Assembly: GCA_003991915.1 (NCBI GenBank)
Contig: RQTK01000001.1
Coordinates: forward strand, 845,737 to 909,736
Source: Elysia chlorotica
Lineage: Eukaryota > Mollusca > Gastropoda > Plakobranchidae
Reading direction: 5' to 3'
Length of the DNA stretch: 64,000 bases
Position 1 is the first letter of the stretch. Each line of letters starts with the position of its first letter. A program made the position numbers and the translations under genes. Shown here in pieces: positions 51,681 through 63,002 of the stretch. Under the pieces are notes generated by a model. That model worked only from the letters and a program-made list of their open reading frames with translations. It was not told the origin of the DNA and did no database searches.

Positions 51681-52146
51681 AAAAGTTAAAAGTGCACAAT
51701 GGAGATCCCGCACGGGATATATATATCGTATCTAATCTGGTCTTAAAAGTGCATGCAAATCAATGATAACAACCAAAAATGCACTGTTTTCTTTTATTGT
51801 GATTTGAAGGTAATATCAACATTTAGATAACAAAAAATGTGCCTAAGAGGAAGTCTTTTAAGAAACAAGGGATTCCTTGGAATGATTTATAAAATGATTC
51901 AATAATTGTATTGAGAAAGGCGCAAGCCGAAATGGGTAGAGAGAATCTACTATAAAGATAGTGTTATGGTGATTACTTTTTTTGTTAGACTCCAGAATCC
52001 AGTATCGGTCTAATCGGTCTAGAAATTTGGTTTAGAGTAGTATGAATAATATGCAAAGTTATTTGCTTATTTGCTTTGTTATTCACATTTTCCGTTTTAA
52101 TATTCGTGTTTTTTTTTTCTCTATTTTAGTGTTATCTCTTTACTGT
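51681..52146. other. AT-rich DNA, no gene recognised
   Basis: No coding signal; probably intron if the upstream exon is real. Confidence 0.5.
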
Positions 52147-52362
52147 TGTTTTACTTTGCTACCTTTTAACCACAAACTAAAGTAAAAAGAAAATATGTTA
52201 ATACAATCAACATGAGGTAAAGCTGCCGCTGTTGTTGTTGTTGTTGTGTTGTTTTTGTTGTTGTTGTTGTTGTTGTTTTACTTTATTGTCTTTTACCGAC
52301 AAACTGAAATAAAAAAGAAGATATGTTAATTGTAAAAAAAAAAAGTAAAGCTGCTGCTGCCG

Positions 52363-52397
<35 letters not shown>

Positions 52398-52475
52398 CTT
52401 ATTATTATTGTTGTTGTTGTTGTTGTCGTTTTGTTTATGTTGTTGTTGTTGTCGTTGTTTTTCATTGTTGTTGTT
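52147..52475. repeat. Duplicated block with (GTT)n arrays
   Basis: A block starting GTTTTACTTTGC (52148) is repeated from about 52274 (GTTTTACTTTAT). Each contains a CAAACT-AA-TAAAA block and AGATATGTTAAT-like sequence, then AAAGCTGC leading into GTT arrays (about 52228-52276 and 52361-52460). Confidence 0.8.
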
Positions 52476-54136
52476 ACGCATTAAAATGTGCACACGCACT
52501 TAGAAAATAAAAAGAATCAATATTTATAGCACTTTCGGTTTGTTTGTTGTTAAGGAAGGGGAGAAAGCAGTAATGTTGTGTCTGTTCGTTTTTTTTAAAT
52601 ACATTTTTAGTTTTATTAATTCGTTCATTTTCGTTTAAAGATTTGATTAGGCGGTTGATGTTATTAGTTTTATGACTCTAGAATTCTCTGGCCCATTTGT
52701 AATTTTACTGTAACATTTGGGATTTTAGGGTGGAGTGGTTTGGATTTGATCGCATGTCTAAGTTTGAGACGAAGACGATTATATTTATAGATATGCTGGA
52801 TTTGTGTTCCCATCCATGAAATGTACGAAAGCAGATTAAGCAATTAAGCAGAACCTGCCGGTTTCCATCAAATTATACTCACAATGGAGAAAATCCTTCA
52901 TTTCTTTTAGTTCAATGACATGTTTTTACTCTTTGTTTTCTTCTGTTTTAGTGTTCCTAGACTAAAGCTTGTTTATTTGAAGTTTCACTTTTGAACCCAG
53001 CGCTTTTCTCTGGGTATAAGATTAAAAAGTTTTGACCCTCTCGTATCTCATTTTTCTTGCCTCCTCTTTTATCTCAGGTTCCTTTTATTTTTAGTTAGAT
53101 CTTAATTCCACACCGTCGCTGTAACTGTAGACTTGACTAAACTGTGGTGAGTATCGCAATTCTAATCTATATTGACGGTTAGTTGGTTCAACCAGTTTTT
53201 AATGAAGGATGTCTGAAAAAGTACCACTGAGATTGAGAATTAACAGATTTCACTTGCCTGGCAATTACAATGATAATCGCTTCGTTAGATGAGCCAAGGT
53301 GGAGAGAAATAGAAATCTCAACAAACAAACACAAAACAAAATATGCCTTGAGAAAGGAAGGTTAAGTGAGAGAAGGATTGAAATAATTCAAATTCAAGTT
53401 TAGAGATAAGGGTAAAAATTAACAGTTCAACTGACACCCTCATGTTTAACTTGTTCTTTATTTTACTCCATCTCTACTCCTTTCACGAGAATAAATTGAG
53501 CATTGATTTTGAAATACTAACTTTCCTAATTGTTTCTGAGTATTATTAATTGTTCCATTAATGTCTTGTTTCGCAATAACCTCTTCTCTCTCTGTTAACC
53601 AGCCCATTAAACGGTTTACTCTATCGTGGATCCAAACGAGGACCTCTTAAATGCCATTGGAGTAATTCATACCTGCGGGGCAAATCCGTTTGTGAAACAA
53701 ATTAATATAGTCCTTGACGGGAAAGTTTCAGATGTCAGATATAGACACGAGACTTTGATAGGAACGGACTCATAGAATACTCCCCCTCTAGCCATGAATC
53801 AGAAGTGGGAGAAAGAACGGGGTATCCCAAAATAGAGCAACGCACGCAGCCAATCCTACAAATCAACATTATCGAGCAGTGATGGGGGTAAAGGCTCTAG
53901 ACACGAAGACGTTCTTATTTTGTCATGTTGCCGGAGATGGTCATTTTCTTTGTCAGTAATTTCTCTTCCACGTTTTCTTTTTGTTACATGTAATGAGTTC
54001 ACAATAATGTGAATGCATTTGTCGATATCTGTATTATGTATAAAAAGATTCGAGAACATAACTGCTATGGAATTGAGTAAAAATATGTCCAGCATGATTT
54101 TATTTTTGGAAGAAGCCCTAAAAGGGATCCATTAAA
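52476..54136. other. AT-rich DNA, no certain gene
   Basis: 53590-53880 is a little richer in GC, and one frame stays open for about 33 codons after a CAG, but the phase does not fit the exon at 50971 and no domain is seen. Confidence 0.5.
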
Positions 54137-54215
54137 GGCAAGTTCAAATTGTGAGAAATTATGCGCTATTTGCAGGAGTAGAAACTCACAATTTGTGTGA
54201 ACTTGTGCGGAGCCA
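54137..54215. repeat. Small inverted repeat
   Basis: CAAGTTCAAATTGTGAG (left) pairs with CTCACAATTTGTGTGAACTTG (right), with a 4-base bulge and a loop of about 30 bases. A further CACAAAATTTGTGAG lies near 54275. Confidence 0.6.
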
Positions 54216-54570
54216 CATGAAAAAAGATATTGTTGTACATAATCACATTTCATTTGCAATCTTACGTCACAATGTCACAAAATTTGTGAGAAAACCGACA
54301 TATTTTGTTCAATACGCACACTCTATTTGACTCGTTGCTATAATTATTTATTTTTCAACTTAAAACGATTTTAATCGTTTAGGAAAAATTCATAAAATAC
54401 ATACAGATTATGCTATGTGAGGTGTACCCCTGTAGGTACCTTACATTTGTTGACAAAATCTTTAGTCCAACACAAAAGATAGTGGATCTAAACTTTGACG
54501 GCCTCACCCTGTTTAGCGAATTTTACTTCTGTTTGTTTGTTATTCTGTGATCGAACCAGAGAGGATGGAT

Positions 54571-54650
54571 CGCTAAATAGCTCAGTTTTTAGCACTTTAG
54601 ACCTACGAGCAGGAGGTATACGGTTTGAATCTTAGCTGGACCCCCGACTT
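54571..54650 (+). mobile_element. tRNA-derived SINE head
   Basis: Box A-like TAGCTCAGTTT (54578-54588) and box B-like GGTTTGAATCT (54622-54632) have tRNA-like spacing. No cloverleaf is evident, so this is most likely a SINE or tRNA pseudogene. The tail is not delimited. Confidence 0.6.
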
Positions 54651-55227
54651 TGTAGAGAACTTTTCGTTTAACTGTTGTAGAGTAAAGATTTTCGCTACTT
54701 TACGTTCAGAACGTGTAAGACCTTTAATTCCATACTAGATATCAAACTTTCAACTGTTTACGCTTTATTTGTATCGGTGTTTTTGTAAGTTGTAGCGCTT
54801 TTTTAGCTATGGCACTTGTGACAGTCTACGCTTTTCCCCTTAGAGGTTTCATTTTTTGGCATTTTTGTTCACATACGTTTATTTATTACACAGCGTTAAA
54901 AAGTTGCTTTTTTATAATTTGTATCATATTTTTTCATATAAGAGTACATACGACATTATATTTACAGATAAATCTTTACGTACATTTGTTCATAAAAGTC
55001 TGTTTCTTGCATGTCATTTACAGATTAATTTTTAAGTATAACCTATTATGTTTAGTTAAAATGTTTTATTGCATGACAATTTACCGATTAATTTAATGTA
55101 TGTTTGTTTGAGTATATTTATTTAGTGTAAACCATGTAAAGCGCTTTGAGGTTTCTTTTTGTTTTAAAATGGATGGCGCTAAGTAAATGTAATTTATTAT
55201 TATTATTCTGTACTACAGACCAAGAGC
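54651..55227. other. AT-rich DNA, no gene recognised
   Basis: This may include SINE body sequence. The 95-codon plus-strand frame at 54809-55096 is Phe/Ile/Tyr-rich with no domain. Confidence 0.4.
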
Positions 55228-55334
55228 CTTAAGTGCAACGTTGCAATTCTTTACAACTGGCTCGAAAGAATACGCGGATAAAAAGGCTTACTCAAAGTCG
55301 TAAGCTACTGCGACTTTGTACTTACGATCCTAAG
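55228..55334. mobile_element. Foldback/MITE-like element (family M1)
   Basis: Left arm CTTAAGTGCAACGTTGCAAT... and right arm ending TTGTACTTACGATCCTAAG are imperfect reverse complements and match the other M1 copies. A short direct repeat of the right flank (CTTACGACCTTAAGTAACTA) follows at about 55351-55370. Confidence 0.6.
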
Positions 55335-55374
55335 TAACTAAACAATTGACCAACTTACGACCTTAAGTAACTAA

Positions 55375-58300
55375 ATAATGGACAGAAAGAACCTTTTTTT
55401 CAAATTAAGAGAAATAGCGGACTGATACTTTTAAATTGCTATCAAGGTTAGGAAAGAGTAACAATCAGGGAGATTCTCGTTCATTCTCTTAGCTTACATA
55501 ACAATGAATATTGTCCTAACTGTACCCAATAGTTTATCAATGTAGCTCACTTTGACTCTAAGATTCCAATGTTTGCTTAATCCGGGGACTGTTTATTTTG
55601 GAAAGACTCGTAGACCCATTTTCGTCTCTTCTTAATACAACTATTAGTTAAATGTTATGTTTTTCAATTCATCAAGGGAATTGGTTAACCTATTTAAGAT
55701 GCCCTGATACAATGTAGAGTCCAAGTCAGTAGTTTCATGAGTTAAAGACATTGGTTAAAAGTCTTGTCTTTATTTTAAAACAAGGGCTCTCCTTAGCGTT
55801 CTGTCTAGATCTTTATACACTAATCCCTGATTTTGGGTGTATCCATCTTAGATAAATGGCCACTTGTATAAATGTTTTTCTCACTTGTATATTACAGTGC
55901 ATAGTTAAGCAGATGTTGTTTTTTCATAAATGAATCTTTCTCTATAGAATCCCATGAAAAATGGTTTGGTGACCATTATCTTTGATTTCAAAGAAACGAT
56001 AATAACACTAGTCTTTTGTACTCACTTAAGTGCCCCAAGGTATCCAATCAAGGTAAAAATTGAATCATCGTTTTACCCATAGTTCTAGATAAGGGCCGTA
56101 GTGGATCCAGGGTTAGTTTTGATTGGAACGACGGATAATGAAGACTTTTTTTAAGAAGAACGGCGGTAGTTGTTGTTGGTTCTATAGAGTTTTATAGATA
56201 TCTCCTGATAATTGCATTTCCCTGAGGAAGAATCAATATTATAACGTAAAGTTAGGTCGGAAAAGATGGAAGATAAACACAAGAAAACGATGGCAATGTT
56301 GTACATAATGTGGAAAAATGACCATGGAAGACTTGATGTAAACCAAACTTGACGAGAAGACGGGCAACAGAGAAGTCAGGAATCTTGTAGATCTTAAAGA
56401 ACTTATAGATCCGGTGTTCGGACGGTGTTTGCGTCAGTCTGGGCGAGATAAGAAAACGTGAATGCGGAGATTCGGGAAAAAAGCTCTCAGCCACACAGAC
56501 TGCTTGCCGACGATGATTGATTGTCTGTGGTGAAGACAAAGACAAACTTAAGGTTATTTTGTTTACTATTTCTTTAATATTTTAAAGGTTATTTTATTAG
56601 TTTAGAGGAAGAAAAGCTAAAATAAACTCTAAGACATGTCGTTATGATTTCCTTGTCAGCAAAGATTTATCGGAGAGGAGAAATCACGGAAAGTTGCATT
56701 CTGTTCGTTTTCAACAAAGCTATCTGAGCCATTGTCTGTCCAGAAAATAATGAAAACATTGAATTTCGCCCTAAGAATAAAATATATAGTAAAATAATCT
56801 TCATAAGGTATTTTAGGTATTTTGTAAAGCAAACAATCACAGCATATTTTACCCGTAGACACGTTTTTAAAATATTTAGTTTAAACTTATATGCTTCAGA
56901 TTGTTTGTGTTAGCGAGCGAACATATAGTGAGTGGATTGTAGACAAGTTTCAGAATATCAAATGGATAAGATCGCAAGTGCCTTATCTATCTCTTCTTGG
57001 ATCTGAGAAGAATATCATTATTTTCATTGTGGAATGAATATTGCACAAAATGTTTGCCTGCCTTTGTATTCCGTACCGTTATATTATACTCTGCTGTAAC
57101 TTAATGTTAGCCTTGATTCATAGTTGTTAAGTTCAGTTCTATCTTTATTATTGAATGGCGCACATGTTGGCGTTATTGGCCATATCACCCCACGTCTATC
57201 TATCCTAGCATTCCTTAATCAGGTCGATTCCTTTACTTTACCAGCGCATCTTCGCTGCATTACAATAAATTTATCACGAAACTTCCAAAGTATTATTTTC
57301 AGTGTTTTATGTTGCCTGTTTTTGTTGTACGTACAAAGAATTGTTGCCAAACAAAGTAACCACACACTCACTTATCGATCTCGTCTACAAAACACATTAA
57401 AGTAAACTTTGTCAAAAGAGATATTGAAAAAGAAGAGAAAAAAACAGACGAAATCCTAAAGTGAATCTATTGCTAGACGTCCCATGTCAACTTTTTTTTA
57501 TTTTGACTGTGTTAGTAATGGTAGAAGAATTTAAATCTTCACCTAGCAATTAAATGTAATTGTGAGTCATCCAGCTGAAACTCTCGTAGTTATATGTTGA
57601 TAGCTGAAGGTGTAATCTTTAAAGACCTTTTAGAATCATCGTGACTGTAAAGAAAAGAAAAAGATTGGGAGTTCTTCAAGCAAATCGTAATGTAATGAGA
57701 TGCTTAATCGGTTTTGCAACCCAGTGCTTTAAGTCCATTTTCCACGAACGGAGGAAGTTCCACATCTGTCGGAAGAAGTTTTTTGTAGATCGATGAAATC
57801 TTTACAAAACTCGCACACGTAATACAATATTTGTTCGGTCTGTTAGATATAACCAATATTAAATTGTGTACTTTATTTATTTATATGCGGAAAATGTTTT
57901 CACTTAGTGGTTTATGAAATGACTAAACATGTGTCCCTTTACTGTCAAGCATTCTCCAATTAACCCATCGCTCTTTATCCATCAGTTATAATGCCGCTGG
58001 TTTCTTTTTTTTTTTATCTAACTTAGCTCGATATGAATAACTGAAAAGGGATGAATGTTTTTAAATGCTTTACCTGATAGTAGGTAAGGTTTTTATTCTT
58101 CAGTTATAATACTATGCCAAAACAGTTAAATGATCGCAAAAGCTAAAAATAGTGCACTTTTCTCTATATGGCCAACACAAGATATTGAAAACTCTATAGG
58201 GGGCGTGCACAAATGCCTCGCATAGCATACACGTTTTATTATGATGAGAAACTAGCGACAAACCCATATGGAGAAATAACTTCCCCGGTACAACAAAGGC

Positions 58301-58600
58301 AGCACGACTTTGGATTATTGTGTATCCCTGAAAGTGTTGTTTCAATCAATTTCTTTTTTCGAATTCAATATTCTCCACTTTGTGTCCTGTTTCAGTCTTA
58401 ACAGAGGTGTTTTCAATGCGCAAGCATATGAAAACTTTGCTATTTTTATTTTGTAACCTAAAGACTCCCATGTTCATCTATTTTAGTATATAAAGTGCTG
58501 GAAAAGGCTCGTGAATTTATAATTATTTTGTTTAAAATAAATGATGATTTGTAATATTGAAAGGTATTCAAAGATAGTATTTCCCTCATATCTCTGTCTT
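55375..58600. other. AT-rich DNA, no certain gene
   Basis: More than 3 kb without tandem arrays or recognised mobile elements. ORFs of 60-97 codons (56252-56545 minus, 57124-57405 plus, 58112-58345 minus, 58213-58401 plus) carry no known domain. The 58112-58401 overlap is slightly better in composition but unidentified. Confidence 0.45.
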
Positions 58601-58658
58601 TAGGTCGTTGTCTATTTACTTCTCTTTCTCTCACTTTTTTCTCTCCTTTTCTCTCTAT

Positions 58659-58716
<58 letters not shown>

Positions 58717-58760
58717 CGTCTTTTTATTTCTCACTCTTTCTCTCTCCATATAACTACCTA
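58600..58760. repeat. (TC)n array
   Basis: Imperfect pyrimidine repeats with a pure TC core of about 50 bases (58663-58711). Confidence 0.95.
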
Positions 58761-59249
58761 TCTCCTCTAACTATGTTTCTTTATGTTTGTTTATCACTCT
58801 TGACGTCTCTTTTAGCAACCTGATTGATGTCTTTCTGTGTCCTTTCTTATTTCTTTTTGTCTCATGAAACCTATCGTATTCTCCTCATTTCTGTTTTCTT
58901 TTTTTTTTCCTCCATCTATTATCCATACCTCTCTGAGGTTGACTATTATAGTGGATTTACTATAAGCATTTAACAGTTACTTACCTCGTTATTTCTTACT
59001 CCCTTTTTCTTTTTGTTAACACATGAAGCTAATTCCATAAATGTTTAGTTTAGTTGCCATTCTCTACCTTTCGGCTTCTCATTCTACTTGCTCATATCAT
59101 CATATTCACCTCTATTACCATATTTTTTCACTCCTGCGTTCTTAACACTAAAGTATTCGGTAGAGTTTTTTTTTACTGGTAAACCTTCCCACTAGTAAGT
59201 GTGGATATACTTTACACTCTGTAACAGTTGGTTATACAGGACCTAGGCG
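58761..59249. other. T-rich DNA, no gene recognised
   Basis: Pyrimidine-rich flank of the TC array grading into AT-rich sequence. Confidence 0.5.
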
Positions 59250-59340
59250 TTGTAAGTACAACCTCGCAGTAAGCTTATAACTCGTCTTAAGACTGCGAAT
59301 AAGAAGTCTTAATTAGGGCGGGTTGTACTTCAGACCTTAG
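59250..59340. mobile_element. Foldback/MITE-like element (family M1)
   Basis: The left arm contains GTAAGTACAACCTCGCAGTA then AGCTTATAACTCGTC; the right arm ends GGCGGGTTGTACTTCAGACC, an imperfect reverse complement of the left end. It matches the copy at 60577-60671. Confidence 0.65.
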
Positions 59341-59954
59341 AACTTTCTCCAGCTTTTGGGTAGTTTTCTTCCGTGGCGCTTTAGAAACGCATCGTTTCAT
59401 ATGTAGCCATTTCAGGAAATATAGCATGTGATAGCAACCAGGTGAAACCGTTCAAAGGAAGCAAGAAAATTTGATTTTAACAACGTCATCAAAATTGCTT
59501 GATGCCGTTTTGTGAACATAGAATTTTAATCTTCTGTTTTTAGCAAGTGAAACGATTTTTGCGCTACAAACTATGTTGAAGAAACGCAAAAAATTAAATC
59601 ATCAACTAAAATGAAAGAACAGACTTAAGTATTGCATCCCCTTGTAAATAGTCTGATTATAATTATTGATGAATAAGAGCAAATTTGGTCGAAACATCGC
59701 GGTAATTCTTATGAGCTTCTTTTTTTATAAACCATAGAAGCTAATTCATTTGCAAGAGATAAAAAAATATTATTTAACAATATAAGTATGGGTTTCATCA
59801 GACAGATCTTGTAGAACACCTTTTAAGGATTCTATTGCATTACCATATTAGAAAAGTAATGTTACACTTAAATTATACCAATTTTTATTAATCCTGAAAT
59901 ATTAAAAATCCTTAAGATATACGACCGCCATATTTCCTAACAAATCCTTTATTG
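59341..59954. other. AT-rich DNA, no gene recognised
   Basis: No coding or repeat signal. Confidence 0.5.
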
Positions 59955-60036
59955 AGGGGGTCACCAGCTATGATTTGACCCGAGACCCTTCGTTACTCAG
60001 TCCAGAGTATTAAACATGTACGCTATCTTGTACCCA
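59955..60036 (-). mobile_element. tRNA-derived SINE head
   Basis: On the minus strand TAGCGTACATG (60015-60025) matches the box A consensus TRGYNNANNNG exactly, and GGGTCAAATCA (59971-59981) is a weaker box B at normal spacing. It lies directly against the tail of the family A SINE at 60038-60232. Confidence 0.55.
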
Positions 60037-60037
60037 G

Positions 60038-60232
60038 TTGATGAGTTGGTTTAACGTCCAACATAAGCACTATATAGGGTATATTGTGGACGGACCTCAA
60101 GACTAACGTCTGTCAATTTTATGTATTATGATGCCATCACAAGACAGAGCGGAGATACCACGACTCCTGTTTCAGGGCTCGAACTACAGACATTTGCGTC
60201 GGAAGCCAATGTTTTACCCCAGGGCCCCGTCT
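60038..60232 (-). mobile_element. SINE with internal deletion (family A)
   Basis: Tail (GGACGTTAAACCAACTCAT on the minus strand), body and tRNA-like head (about 60170-60232) are all present. About 65 bases between the AGGAGTCGTGG block and box B are missing compared with the copy at 51123-51388. The short ORF in it is not a gene. Confidence 0.8.
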
Positions 60233-60576
60233 GGCACCCAACACTCAATCTGTATTCCGAAGAACATATAATTATTATATACAAACGTTTTTCACAATTA
60301 ACGTTATAATATTTATAAAGTACTTTAAATTATCTGGTCCTGGGTCGTAGAAAAACATATTTGTTTTCAGGCATGGCCTGTAGATTGCGATGGCTATCTA
60401 TAAAATTACATGGGAACTTCTTTCTTCTCCTAGATCTAGAGTTACACAATAAAAATAAAAAGCAGCTGCTAAAGTTCTATTTTAAATTACATATATTCAT
60501 AACAGCTTTTTTCACGATTAAAATCAGGTTATAATAAAAAAAAATATTTAAAAAAATAAAATTATGCGATCATGTT

Positions 60577-60671
60577 CGTAAGTACAACGTCGTGTTAAGC
60601 TTACAACTCGTATTAAGACGCTTATTCGTAGTCTCTAGACGAGTCGTAAGCTCGCCACTTTATACTTATGA
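60577..60671. mobile_element. Foldback/MITE-like element (family M1), best copy
   Basis: The left arm (60577-60613, CGTAAGTACAACGTCGTGTT...) and right arm (60637-60671, GAGTCGTAAGCTCGCCACTT...) pair along about 33 bases with a 2-base bulge and few mismatches, around a 24-base loop. No coding capacity. Confidence 0.7.
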
Positions 60672-60679
60672 CCCTAATG

Positions 60680-61100
60680 TAGAAAAACAGATCTCGTTTC
60701 AGGTATGGCCAGATTTACAATGGCTAGTCAGAGTCACATGAGAGTGTCCCTGTTCTAGATCTAGAGCTGCAAGAAGAACAAAAGCAGTCATAATTGTTTG
60801 AAAGCTCAACAACCTCAACACGGTTTGGTGATAACAACGCTAACAAGACACGACAGGAAAACAAATACACGCTGATTATTATGTTGTTTGTACTATAGAG
60901 AGTTTCGTATGACATAAGCATGCCCTTTAAAACTGAACCATGTAGCGGCTAATACATTAATATTGATCCCTAGAAATAAAACAGTAGATATTGTACATGA
61001 TTCCTTTGAGAAGAGAACCTGTGAGCTTGCTAAATGATTGTACTACAAATAAATAGCTTGACTGAGTTGACTCTCTCCATCCAAAAAGATTTGAAACCAA
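60680..61100. other. AT-rich DNA, no gene recognised
   Basis: No coding or mobile-element motif. Confidence 0.5.
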
Positions 61101-61103
61101 GGG

Positions 61104-61190
61104 GGCGTCATATAGCTCAGTATGTAGTGTCCTTGACTTACGAAAAGTAGATTTCGAGGTTCGATACTCATTTTGTCCTGCTCCTATTTG
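61104..61190 (+). mobile_element. tRNA-derived SINE head
   Basis: Box A-like TAGCTCAGTATG (61113-61124) and box B-like GGTTCGATACT (61158-61168) are both close to consensus with normal spacing. There is no proper acceptor stem, so it is not a tRNA gene. The body is not recognised as family A. Confidence 0.65.
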
Positions 61191-61439
61191 GCTTTACAAA
61201 CAAAGACGCCATCTCTCTATCGGATTTTTTCGGTAACCTTGGGAACGTTAATGTGATAGACTGTTACTTTTATTATCACCAGAGTCAACTAAAGTGACAA
61301 CACTGGCAGAGCTTTTTGACCTCCAGAAACGCTTGCAATGTGGACAATGTTACCCCCTCACGACTAACATGTTTCTCTCTCGCGCTCACAGACTCGCTCT
61401 TTCCCCTGCCTATTTAGTTTTATTTGCAAAGGAGACATG

Positions 61440-61760
61440 AAGGAGGACAGCATTGTTTGCCAGCATCCGGCAACAGTTCCAGGGCATGTTCTCTGCTAGT
61501 GTGATCAGGGTTGGGCTGTCTGGTTGGGTCCACTCCCTGATGTTGTCAATCCAACCCTTGTTTCAGCGGACTCTTTTAAATCCATCCTTCGGGGTTCTCT
61601 GGAAGACGCTGCCTTAAGGCGGCATCATATTTAATCTGAAGAGCTCCAACCATTCCAGTTTCGTTTTCTTTACAGGTGTTAGGAGGTCATTCTGTGGATC
61701 TGACAGGGATACTGGACCAAACATATTCGTTTTCTTTTGTCATTCTCTTTCAATATCGTT
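61440..61760 (-). pseudogene. LINE ORF C-terminal remnant
   Basis: The minus strand reads NKGWIDNIREWTQPDSPTLI without stops (about 61490-61555). This matches the well-known tail of LINE reverse transcriptase proteins (consensus like GRQRKCWMDNIKEWT). Upstream on the minus strand (toward 61760) are degraded pieces with stops. It is a different LINE from those at 950, 17640 and 63003. Confidence 0.65.
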
Positions 61761-61769
61761 TAAAGAGTT

Positions 61770-62385
61770 GTAGTGAGGAATATTGTTTTTACCGATTAGA
61801 GGCGTATAACACAAATGCTGCCCTATAGTGCCAATTATTCTCTGATGCTAAAATATCAACAATACTACAATATATTGGGAGTACAATGTATGTAGCAGAA
61901 AACTAGCAGCGCCATAATTATCTACAAGAGTTATCCGTTTTTAAAGGTTGAAAAATGCATTAGTTATAATACAAATCTGAACGTAAAAGAAAAGAGATAA
62001 GTACATATTTATTTATTTATTCATTTATTTATTCATTTACGTATTTATTTATTTTATATTTATTTACCAACTGTTCCATAACAAAATATATCCATTGGCA
62101 ATCGAACCAGTTTTTGTTTCTCTACCTCACTATCATGGCGCTATAGTTGCATGATAAATCAGTACTGAATAGAGACAGCTCCGAGTTATATTTTAATTGC
62201 AAAGACGGAAAAATCATTCGGTTGCAATATTTAAATGCTATCTATTTGTTGACTCTTGATAATTAAGAATCATATAATCAGCCTCTCTAAAAGGTATCAA
62301 CAACTATCCATAAAACATTTGCTACGATTCTCAGCCAAATATTAATTTGTTCGACGAGTACATTAGAAACTATTTAGAAATTTTG
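61770..62385. other. AT-rich DNA with (TTTA)n
   Basis: A TTTA-rich imperfect tandem repeat lies at about 62005-62065. No gene is seen. Confidence 0.6.
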
Positions 62386-62396
62386 ACAGGTTGTGT

Positions 62397-62623
62397 AAAG
62401 GGATGAATCTTTACAACATGACGGTGCCAATGCAATGTGGGTCTCAGAGATGCGTTCCTTCACAAAAAATGTCGAAGACAATATGATCGCCCACATGAGC
62501 GAAAAAGAACAACCTTTACCTTGTTTATTGAAGGGTGAAAAAATGGGTAGTGACATTTCAGCCAGGGATTTCAATTCAAACTACAAAAAATGTGCTGAAG
62601 CTTGTCTATTTCATTATCGTTAA
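62397..62623 (+). other. Unidentified open frame of about 75 codons
   Basis: After a stop at 62394-62396 the frame is open to the stop at 62621-62623 and includes an internal Met (62435). Composition is mixed rather than AT-driven (GANAMWVSEMRSFTKN, DFNSNYKKCAEACLF), with three Cys near the end. No family or clear splice sites are recognised. It could be a decayed gene piece or a transposable-element fragment; the minus strand is also partly open. Confidence 0.3.
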
Positions 62624-63002
62624 TTTATAGGTTATCTTTTAACGGAGTTTACCGCATCCCTTGTTTTAGTGTTTATCACACTAAGTTATTTGGTTTCTCT
62701 TTCTGCCTTGCAAAGATTTTAAGTTTTTGCCCAGAAAAAAAAATAAACTCGGTTAGAGCATTTTAAAACAATTCTATGTTTGCAAAGTTGTTTTTATTTT
62801 TTTTTTCCTTAACCGTTCTATGAAAAATCATACATATCATCGCTAAAAAAAGAGATAGAAGAAAAATGGAACTTCCTTATGCTTGAATATGGTTCCTTTT
62901 CTTTCGCCCGAGTTATTTAGACAAATTTAAACTGAAAACGAATCTGAGTCCGTATGCGATTTTAATATTTGTAATACCAATGTATTTCATAATAATCTCA
63001 TA
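62624..63002. other. AT-rich spacer
   Basis: No gene is seen; several short poly-T/poly-A runs. Confidence 0.5.

Noticed and set aside
53594-53700. Candidate second exon after the signal-peptide exon
   Set aside because: The frame open after the CAG does not match phase 1 of the upstream exon, and the matching phase hits a stop almost at once.
61104-61190. Possible true tRNA gene
   Set aside because: Box A and box B are good, but no acceptor stem or full cloverleaf could be formed by eye; a SINE head is more likely.
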